A stretch of DNA of 14,264 bases from CAYFPX01 sp964501915. Lineage in GTDB: Bacteria; Myxococcota_A; UBA796; CAJQPC01. Numbering within the stretch: position 1 is the first letter of the stretch; every line of letters starts with the position of its first letter. Made by a program: the position numbers and the translations under genes. Shown in pieces: positions 1 to 5,443 of this stretch. The notes beneath the pieces were generated by a model that had not been told where the DNA came from, did no database searches, and was given only the letters and a program-made list of their open reading frames with translations. The stretch is taken from NCBI GenBank assembly GCA_964501915.1, contig CAZCVP010000208.1, forward strand, positions 1-14,264. The letters are read 5' to 3'.

Positions 1-352
1 CGTCGCAGTCCTGGTCGATGCCGTCGTAGGGGACCTCGGTGGCGTCGGGGTTGATGGAGGCGTCGGCGTCGTCGCTGTCCCCACCGCGCTCGCAACAGCC
101 GTCGCCGTCGTCGTCGTAGGCGTCGGTGCCCTCGTCGATGTGCCCGTCGCAGTTGTCGTCCAGGCCGTTCTCGACCTCCTCGGCGTCCGGGTGCACGTCG
201 CTGCGGGCGTCGTCGCAGTCTTCGTCGTCCAGCCAGCCGTCCTCGTCCTGGTCGAGGACCTCGGGATCGGGCGCTGGGACGTCGGGCGGCTCGACGTCCG
301 GCGTGCAGGCGACGGTGAGGGCGACGAGGACGAGGAGGGGAGTGGGGCGCAT
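1..352 (-). CDS. MopE-like acidic repeat lipoprotein, C-terminus cut by window edge
   Basis: The gene reads leftwards from an ATG at 352-350 and stays open to the window edge, so about 117 residues are visible and the C-terminus is missing. It begins MRPTPLLVLVALTVAC: one Arg, a hydrophobic stretch and a lipobox (LTVAC, Cys16), so a lipoprotein is predicted. After a Pro/Asp linker come acidic calcium-loop-like repeats: DQDEDGWLDDEDCDD, then NGLDDNCDGHIDEG, then YDDDGDGCCERGGDSDD and GIDQDCDG. This D-x-D-G-D / DDNCDG pattern with paired Cys is characteristic of the MopE-type putative metal-binding repeat of myxobacterial surface proteins. The role is probably metal (calcium or copper) binding at the outer surface; the exact function is unknown. 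A GGAG lies 7 nt before the ATG, inside a palindrome. Neighbour 468-977 is divergent. Family assignment is fairly sure; function is not. Confidence 0.85.
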   Translation of the reverse strand, partial: MRPTPLLVLVALTVACTPDVEPPDVPAPDPEVLDQDEDGWLDDEDCDDARSDVHPDAEEVENGLDDNCDGHIDEGTDAYDDDGDGCCERGGDSDDADASINPDATEVPYDGIDQDCD

Positions 353-366
353 TCGGAGTCTCCGAA
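352..366. promoter_or_regulatory. 15-bp palindrome overlapping the start codon of the MopE-like gene
   Basis: TTCGGAGTCTCCGAA is a perfect palindrome around a single central base. On the minus strand it contains the GGAG ribosome-binding element of the 1-352 gene and runs into the first base of its ATG. In RNA it could form a 5-bp TTCGG/CCGAA stem with loop AGACT, hiding part of the Shine-Dalgarno sequence. As DNA it could be a repressor operator. Either role is inference. Confidence 0.45.
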
Positions 367-426
367 GGGTCTGCGCACGCGATCTACACAATGATCGGTG
401 AGGTCTGCTCGTGCATACGGAGACAC

Positions 427-441
427 TGACAAGGTGTGACA
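427..441. promoter_or_regulatory. TGACA direct repeats spaced one helical turn
   Basis: TGACA occurs at 427-431 and again at 437-441, exactly 10 bp apart, in the gap between the divergent genes starting at 352 and 468. Such spacing puts both copies on the same DNA face, as in many activator or repressor sites. The second copy, as GTGACA (436-441), is also the best -35-like hexamer for the plus-strand gene, though only 14 bp separate it from the putative -10. Confidence 0.3.
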
Positions 442-455
442 GACCCCGCTCGGGG

Positions 456-467
456 TAGGCTCCGGGT
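456..467 (+). promoter_or_regulatory. Putative -10 element for leaderless transcription of the 468 gene
   Basis: TAGGCT at 456-461 fits the TANNNT -10 pattern and is followed by 6 nt and then the GTG start at 468. No Shine-Dalgarno sequence stands at the normal distance. The hairpin-capable sequence ACCCC-GCTC-GGGGT (443-456) abuts it. The same arrangement recurs before 2282 and 7136. Transcription starting at the GTG itself is inference. Confidence 0.4.
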
Positions 468-977
468 GTGACGATGCTGGTCCTGGTGCTGCTGGCCTGT
501 GGGTCCCCGGAGCCCGAGGTCCTGCCCACGACCGGCGGCTCCTCGATGACCGATGCGCTGCGCCAGGCGGCCCAGTCGGGAGAGCCGCCGGCGGCCCGCG
601 ACGAAGGCGGCATCCCGGATCGCCTCGCGCGGGAGTCGGACCGCACGACATCGACCACCGAAGGCGCGGACAGCGAGGCATGCACCGCCGCAAAGCGGGC
701 CCGGGACCGCCACAAACGCCGGGTCGCCTCGGTCTACGAGAAGCGGGTGCGCCCCGCCGAGGATCGCTACACCAGCGCCCAGGCTGCGCTCGATGCCTGT
801 CTGCGGGACCTGGGTGGCTGTGGCGCCGATCCCGATCACTACAAGTCCATCGCCGACCGCAAGGTGAGCACCGAGGCCGCGGTCCAGCGGGAGCTGGACG
901 GCGTGGGCAAGCTGGAGGCGGAGCTGTTCCCGCTCAACCAGGAGGTCTCGAAGGCCTGCGGCCTGGGTCGCTACTGA
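468..977 (+). CDS. Small Cys-containing lipoprotein of unknown function
   Basis: 169 residues. I do not recognise a family. The N-terminus MTMLVLVLLACGSPEPE has a lipobox (LLAC, Cys11) but only ten residues before it and no positive charge. An in-frame TAG at 456-458 excludes a longer form, so the start is the GTG at 468 or the ATG at 474. The mature part has a low-complexity Ser/Thr/Pro/Asp linker (residues 12-65). A charged, probably helical segment follows (residues 70-165, rich in Arg, Lys, Glu, Ala) with four further cysteines (72, 111, 118, 164) that could form two disulfides. It would sit in the periplasm or on the outer membrane. Its stop TGA (975-977) directly abuts the stop of the convergent deiminase gene. 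Coding is supported by the lipobox and by the sequence filling the gap exactly up to the neighbour's stop. Confidence 0.8.
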   Translation: MTMLVLVLLACGSPEPEVLPTTGGSSMTDALRQAAQSGEPPAARDEGGIPDRLARESDRTTSTTEGADSEACTAAKRARDRHKRRVASVYEKRVRPAEDRYTSAQAALDACLRDLGGCGADPDHYKSIADRKVSTEAAVQRELDGVGKLEAELFPLNQEVSKACGLGRY

Positions 978-2234
978 TCAGCCGCGCCGCAGCGGCAGCG
1001 TGAGGCACCGGGGTCCGCCGCGGCCCCGGCAGAGCTCCGGGCCCGTGAGGTGGATGGCGTAGCGGCGACGGCTCTCCTCCAGGGCGTCGTAGTCCCCCCC
1101 GAAGTCCCGCTCCAGCTCCTGGAGGAAGACCTCGGCCGAGACCACCCGAAAGCCTGCCGCGCCCAGGGCCTCCTGGGTCTTGCGGTTGCGGGCATAGCCC
1201 ACGGCCACACCGGGGCTCAGGGCGAAGTAGTTGGCGCCGTCGGTCCACTGCTCCCGGCGCTCGTGGAGGGGATCGCCCCCACCGCAGTACACCGGCTGCA
1301 CCGGGTAGCCCTCCGCGGCCAGAGCATCGAGCAGGTCGCCGTCCCAGTCCTCGACGACCACGTCCGATCCCGAGGCCCGGAGTCGGATCACGTTGCCCTC
1401 CTCCGGCGAGTCCTGCTCCAGCAGCGGCCGGTAGACGAGCGCGGTGTCCCAGTCCAGCAGGGTGAAGACGGTGTCCAGGTGCATCGAGCTGCGCTGCTTG
1501 GGCATCTCGACCACCAGCACCCGGGTGAAGCCACTGTCGATCAGCTCCCGGGCGAGGCCGATGACCTTGGCCCAGGAGGTGCGCTCCGACGCCCCGATCA
1601 GCGCCAGGGTGTCGCTGATCACCAGCACGTCCCCGCCCTCGATGGTGAGCGGAAAGGACCCCCCCTGGGAGCGCACCCGGCGGCAGTGGTCGCTGGTCTT
1701 GAAGCCGGCGAACCAGGCGTGGTGCTCCACCAGCGCCCAGGCGAGGATCGACTCGCGGCGCCGCGCGGGCATGCGGGCGTTGCCGACCACCAGGATGTCC
1801 CCCACCACCGCCAGCAGGTCGCGGGTGAAGATCAGGTTCGGCAGGGGGTTCATCCAGGCGAGACGGGGGGGACCGCCCTCCATCAGGACCCGGACCAGCT
1901 CTCGGGGACCCATCTCCCGGAGCTGTCGCTCGACGGAGTCCGGCAGGCCCTCCAGGCGGACCACCTGGTCGATGACGTCCCGGCGGACGTCGGGGACCAC
2001 CAGGGTCTCCTCCAGGAGCTGGTCCAGGAACCCGACCTGGGCGCTGGTGCTCAGGACCCGGACGAGCTGGTCGTGCTCGGCCCGAGCGTCCGGGACGTGA
2101 ACCAGGTCGTCGAAGAGGAGGTAGTCGGAGCTGTCGGGGTGGACGTGACGCGGGACCATGCGCTCCAGGGGCGGCCCCGGTCGCTGCACGACGACCCGGC
2201 GCAGGCGGGCGACCTCACTGGTGACGAAGGCCAT
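978..2234 (-). CDS. arcA: Arginine deiminase family protein
   Basis: 418 residues, close to the usual ADI length of about 410. The family reaction is L-arginine + H2O to L-citrulline + ammonia in the cytoplasm. The signature motifs are present in order: LPNLIFTRD (Asp139), TIEGGD (Glu199, Asp202), MHLDTVFT (His252, Asp254), and C-terminal RGRGGPRC with the nucleophile Cys410. WTDGANYFALSPG and GYARNRKT also match the substrate-pocket region. GAGGAG (2245-2240) lies 5 nt before the ATG, a strong ribosome-binding site. No arcB, arcC or arginine/ornithine antiporter gene is adjacent, so this is a stand-alone enzyme and may serve nitrogen supply, acid stress or another guanidino substrate instead of the ATP-yielding pathway. 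It is divergent from the glycosyltransferase gene (47 bp) and convergent with zero spacing to the 468-977 gene. The family call is very sure; the exact substrate is likely arginine but not proven. Confidence 0.93.
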   Translation of the reverse strand: MAFVTSEVARLRRVVVQRPGPPLERMVPRHVHPDSSDYLLFDDLVHVPDARAEHDQLVRVLSTSAQVGFLDQLLEETLVVPDVRRDVIDQVVRLEGLPDSVERQLREMGPRELVRVLMEGGPPRLAWMNPLPNLIFTRDLLAVVGDILVVGNARMPARRRESILAWALVEHHAWFAGFKTSDHCRRVRSQGGSFPLTIEGGDVLVISDTLALIGASERTSWAKVIGLARELIDSGFTRVLVVEMPKQRSSMHLDTVFTLLDWDTALVYRPLLEQDSPEEGNVIRLRASGSDVVVEDWDGDLLDALAAEGYPVQPVYCGGGDPLHERREQWTDGANYFALSPGVAVGYARNRKTQEALGAAGFRVVSAEVFLQELERDFGGDYDALEESRRRYAIHLTGPELCRGRGGPRCLTLPLRRG

Positions 2235-2239
2235 CGCTA

Positions 2240-2245
2240 CTCCTC
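2240..2245 (-). promoter_or_regulatory. Strong ribosome-binding site of the arginine deiminase gene
   Basis: Minus-strand GAGGAG stands 5 nt before the ATG at 2234-2232 and supports that start. The opposite gene starting at 2282 has no comparable element. Confidence 0.7.
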
Positions 2246-2266
2246 GGCCCGGACCCTACCGCGGGT

Positions 2267-2281
2267 CGCTACGATGTGCCG
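2267..2281 (+). promoter_or_regulatory. Putative -10 (CGCTACGATG) for leaderless start at 2282
   Basis: TACGAT at 2270-2275 is followed by exactly 6 nt before the ATG at 2282. The ten bases CGCTACGATG recur, with one change, as CGCTAGGATG at 7122-7131 before the radical SAM gene. No Shine-Dalgarno sequence precedes the start. This favours the ATG at 2282 over the in-frame GTG at 2276, which directly abuts the hexamer. Confidence 0.45.
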
Positions 2282-3868
2282 ATGTCACCGAGTCGCCGGC
2301 CGCGAAGCCTCGCCCTGGCCACGGGGCTGCTGCTGGTCCTGGCCGCGCTGCCCTGGCTCGCTGGGCGCCACGCGCAGGCGGCCCTGCTCGACCGGGGCTT
2401 CACCTGGACCGCGGCGGGCTGGACGGTCCGTGGCTACGAGATCCAGGGGCTCGCGCGACCGGGCCTGGAGGTCGACCTGGTCCGGTTGCCCTGGTCCTGG
2501 CCCCAGCGGCCCCTGGTACGGGGAGCCCGGGTCGACCTGGGGGGCCAGACCCCGGACGGCGGCGCTGCGGCCTCCGTGGGCAGCGGTGGCCTGGATCTCT
2601 TGCTGGAGGAGGTGGCGGTGTCCTTCGGCGACCGACGGGTGGCCGAAGGCCTCTCGGGTCACCGCACCGGGGGTGAGCTGGTGCTCGGTGGCCCCGACAC
2701 AGAGCTCCGGCAGGACGGGGACATCTACTCCCTCCGGGCCTCTCGACCCTCTCCCCTGGAGGAGGTGGGGGGGACCGTGGTGGTCGAGGCTGAGCTGGAC
2801 GTCGCCGGGCCCTTCCAGGTCAGGCTGGAGACCCTGGACGCCGTCCTCCGCCATCCGCTCCTCAGCGCCCGCCCGCTGCCCCTTGACCAACTCAGCCTGG
2901 GCGCCTCGGGAGACTGGCGGCGACGGCAGGCCAGCGGCACCCTGCAGGTCGAGTGGACATCCATCGACGTGGAGATCTCCTGCCAGTCGGAGTGCTGGAT
3001 CGTCGGAGAGATCGCGCCCTGGCCGGCGAGCGAGGTCTTGCACGCGTTCGCTCCCCTGGTCCCGGAGCTCGACCGGGCCCGGGTCGAGGGGGAGCTGGGC
3101 GGCACCTTCACGCTGCTCCGGAGGGCCGGCGCCTGGCACCTGGAGGCGGCGGAGCTGATCCTCGTGGACCTGGCCGTCGAGGGCGCCGTGCGGGACCTCG
3201 ACCAGCTCCAGTACGGTCCCTTCACCTACCGGGTGCGGGACGCCACCGGCGGGGCCCTGGTCCGGGCGACGGGAGAGGGCACACCGGACTGGGTCCCGCT
3301 CCAGCAGGTCTCTCCCTGGATCGTCGAGGCCATCCTCAGCTCCGAGGACGCCGCCTTCCGCCGCCATCGTGGCTACGACGCGGCCCAGATCCGGGAGGCC
3401 CTGGTGGCCGACCTGGAGGCCGCCGAGGTGGTGCGGGGCGGCAGCACCCTGACCCAGCAGCTCGCCAAGAACCTCTTCTTGAGCGCCGACCAGACCCTGG
3501 AGCGCAAGCTGCGGGAGCTGCTCCTCGCGGTGGAGCTGGACCGGCGCCTCGGCAAGTCCCGGGTGCTCGAGCTCTACCTGAACGTGGTCGAGTGGGGTCC
3601 CGAGGTCTGGGGCATCGGGCCGGCCACCGACCGCTACTTCCTCAAGCGACCCGAGCGCATCCAGCCCCACGAGGCGGCGTTCCTGGCGGCCATCCTGCCC
3701 GCCCCGAGGACCTTCTACGAGGACTGGTACCTGGCGGGCCGTGGCGGCAGCTACGAGGTCGACGCCGTGCTGACCAACATGGCCGATCTCGGCGCGATGA
3801 GTCGCCGGCAGGCCCAGCACTGGTCCCGGCAGGAGCTGCGCTTCGTGCCCCCGCCGCGGGAGCGCTGA
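2282..3868 (+). CDS. Monofunctional peptidoglycan glycosyltransferase (GT51) with long N-terminal region
   Basis: 528 residues from the ATG; an in-frame GTG at 2276 would add two. Residues 9-28 form a hydrophobic signal-anchor after Arg-rich MSPSRRPRS. Residues 30-325 are beta-rich, with repeated hydrophobic/polar alternation reminiscent of AsmA-like or other envelope domains; I cannot name a family. Residues about 330-490 are a GT51 domain, which polymerises lipid II into glycan strands at the periplasmic face. Its motifs are SSEDAAFRRHRG (catalytic Glu355), RGGSTLTQQLAKNLFL (385-400), the KLRELLLAVELDRRLGK helix and ELYLNVVEWG (430-439). No transpeptidase domain follows, so it is MtgA-like in activity. 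It is however more than twice the usual MtgA length (about 240). It ends in TGA sharing TGATCA with the convergent kinase gene. The catalytic assignment is sure; the N-terminal role is open. Confidence 0.92.
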   Translation: MSPSRRPRSLALATGLLLVLAALPWLAGRHAQAALLDRGFTWTAAGWTVRGYEIQGLARPGLEVDLVRLPWSWPQRPLVRGARVDLGGQTPDGGAAASVGSGGLDLLLEEVAVSFGDRRVAEGLSGHRTGGELVLGGPDTELRQDGDIYSLRASRPSPLEEVGGTVVVEAELDVAGPFQVRLETLDAVLRHPLLSARPLPLDQLSLGASGDWRRRQASGTLQVEWTSIDVEISCQSECWIVGEIAPWPASEVLHAFAPLVPELDRARVEGELGGTFTLLRRAGAWHLEAAELILVDLAVEGAVRDLDQLQYGPFTYRVRDATGGALVRATGEGTPDWVPLQQVSPWIVEAILSSEDAAFRRHRGYDAAQIREALVADLEAAEVVRGGSTLTQQLAKNLFLSADQTLERKLRELLLAVELDRRLGKSRVLELYLNVVEWGPEVWGIGPATDRYFLKRPERIQPHEAAFLAAILPAPRTFYEDWYLAGRGGSYEVDAVLTNMADLGAMSRRQAQHWSRQELRFVPPPRER

Positions 3869-5386
3869 TCAGACCAGGGCCTGGGCCCTGGACTGGCGTC
3901 CCACCTGGCGCACCAGGCGGCGCAGGCTGCCCAGGTCGATGGGCTTGGTCAGGACCCGGGCCTGGGTGCCCCGCAGGAGCGCGGCGGCGGTCTGGGTCGT
4001 GGCGCCGCCGGTGATGAAGAGCACCCGGTCTCGCCAGGTCGGCTGGTTCTCGGCGAGCCAGGTCCACAGCTCGGGACCCGCGGGAGGCTCCATCATCACG
4101 TCCAGCAACACCACGTCGTAGCTCGGACCCTCCTGCAGGTGGTCCAGGGCCGCCTGGCCGGAGGTGAAGGTGGTGATGTCGCAGTCCCGGCTCAGCCCCA
4201 GGGAGAGGGCCCGACAGATGAGGGGCTCGTCGTCGACCACCAGCACTCGGATGCGAGCCGTGCCCGCTCCGGGGCCGAGGGAGTCCGCGGCGGTCGACAC
4301 CGGCACCGGGGCCGCCGGCAGGACCAGCCGCACCAGGTGCTCTCCCTCGGGGCGCGTGCGGGAGGAGAGCTCGGCGCCGAGGAGTCGGGTCGCCCGGACC
4401 AGCAGGCCGCCGGGCTCGGGGCAGGTCGCACGCAGGTGGGCGCGACACTCGACCTCCACCCAGGGCTGACCCGTGGTCTCACCGGTGCGCAGCAGCACGA
4501 GGTTGCGCTCCGGGTCCTCCTTGTCGAAGGCCCGGGTGGCGTGGACCAGGAGCTCCACCAGCACCCGCACCAGCGCCCCCTCGGGGGCCAGGGCGGCCAG
4601 GTTCGGACTGCCCCGCTCCCACTCCACCCGGACGTGGTGGCGGATCCTCTGCAGGGCCAGGCCCAGAGCGGCTTCGATCGCCCGCGCCAGGAGCACCCGC
4701 TCGGCCGGCGCGGACTCGGCCTGGGCATAGGTCCGGAGGTCGTCCACGATGCGACCGACCCGCCGCACGCCGTCCAGGGCCTCCTCCACCCGCGCCCGCC
4801 GGGAGGCGGTGGTGGGGTCTTCGCCGGTCAGCTCCTCCTCCAGCCACTGCAGGTTCACCAGGGCGTAGGACAGGGGGTTGGTGACCTCGTGGGCGACGCC
4901 CGCCGCGAGGGCGCCGAGGCTCGCCAGGCGCTCCGACTCCGCCAGGGCCCGCTGGAGGCGCTGGTTCACGCCGGCCTCCCGCAGGCTGACGAGCACGGTC
5001 GGGTGGCCGTCGTCGTCCAGGGCCTGCGCCGACCACTCCACCCAGGTGTGGGCGAAGTCGCCCCGCAGCAGGCGCACGGCGATCGGCGGGAGCCTGGGGC
5101 TGGGCTGCCCCCGCAGGGCGGCGTCGAGGCGCTCGGCGGCGTGCCCCCGGTCCGCCTGCTCGACGTGGTCCAGCAGGGGTCGGCCGAGCAGCTCCGAGGG
5201 CTGCTGGATGCCCAGCAGCTCCAGCACCACCGGGTTGGCGTGCACCACCAGGCCGCGACGCAGGATCGTCAGGCCGTCCCGAGAGGCGTCCAACAGAGCC
5301 CGGAAGCGCTGCTCGGCCCGCAGGAGGTCTCGCTGCAGACGCTCCGGGCTCTGGGGTCCTGGCCGCCGAGGAGGAGTGAAGGACAT
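3869..5386 (-). CDS. PAS/HisKA hybrid histidine kinase with receiver and degenerate ATPase domain
   Basis: 505 residues, no membrane segment, so cytoplasmic. Residues 25-145 form a PAS-like sensor domain (FRALLDASRDGLTILRRG onward). Residues 152-225 are a HisKA dimerisation domain with an intact H-box, GVAHEVTNPL, phosphoacceptor His166. Residues 240-358 occupy the HATPase position, but the N-box Asn is replaced by His (ELLVHATRAF, His282) and no DxGxG G1 box is visible. The segment between is much shorter than normal. Residues 378-500 are a complete receiver: VVDDEP (Asp385, Asp386), LLDVMM (Asp429), FITGG (Thr459), LTKP (Lys481). The protein may therefore be fed phosphate by another kinase, act as a phosphatase, or be a scaffold. 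No DNA-binding domain or partner regulator is adjacent. A TTGACA-type promoter precedes it. Confidence 0.9.
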   Translation of the reverse strand: MSFTPPRRPGPQSPERLQRDLLRAEQRFRALLDASRDGLTILRRGLVVHANPVVLELLGIQQPSELLGRPLLDHVEQADRGHAAERLDAALRGQPSPRLPPIAVRLLRGDFAHTWVEWSAQALDDDGHPTVLVSLREAGVNQRLQRALAESERLASLGALAAGVAHEVTNPLSYALVNLQWLEEELTGEDPTTASRRARVEEALDGVRRVGRIVDDLRTYAQAESAPAERVLLARAIEAALGLALQRIRHHVRVEWERGSPNLAALAPEGALVRVLVELLVHATRAFDKEDPERNLVLLRTGETTGQPWVEVECRAHLRATCPEPGGLLVRATRLLGAELSSRTRPEGEHLVRLVLPAAPVPVSTAADSLGPGAGTARIRVLVVDDEPLICRALSLGLSRDCDITTFTSGQAALDHLQEGPSYDVVLLDVMMEPPAGPELWTWLAENQPTWRDRVLFITGGATTQTAAALLRGTQARVLTKPIDLGSLRRLVRQVGRQSRAQALV

Positions 5387-5406
5387 CGTGCCTGGGGGGA
5401 GCGTGC

Positions 5407-5436
5407 AGGATGCCGATGGCCGTCTTGGCCTGTCAA
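5407..5436 (-). promoter_or_regulatory. Sigma-70-type promoter for the hybrid kinase gene
   Basis: On the minus strand, a perfect TTGACA (-35, 5436-5431) is followed after 18 bp by CATCCT (-10-like, 5412-5407), with about 20 nt to the ATG at 5386. The spacer holds a dyad, GGCC-N5-GGCC (5418-5430), that could be an operator. This is the best consensus -35 in the window and suggests the kinase gene is not simply read through from the upstream GT-C gene. Confidence 0.5.
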
Positions 5437-5443
5437 GGTCGGC

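Noticed and set aside
384..839. Minus-strand open frame of 151 codons that might extend the left lipoprotein region
   Set aside because: Antisense to the small lipoprotein at 468-977, which has a lipobox and a defined start; this frame has no signal or motif.
1050..3158. Plus-strand open frame of 702 codons across the deiminase and glycosyltransferase genes
   Set aside because: It is antisense to conserved ADI motifs and out of frame with GT51 motifs; its low-complexity composition is a by-product of high GC at third positions.
2285..3820. Minus-strand open frame of 511 codons
   Set aside because: Lies fully antisense to the GT51 gene, whose catalytic motifs are intact; no recognisable protein.
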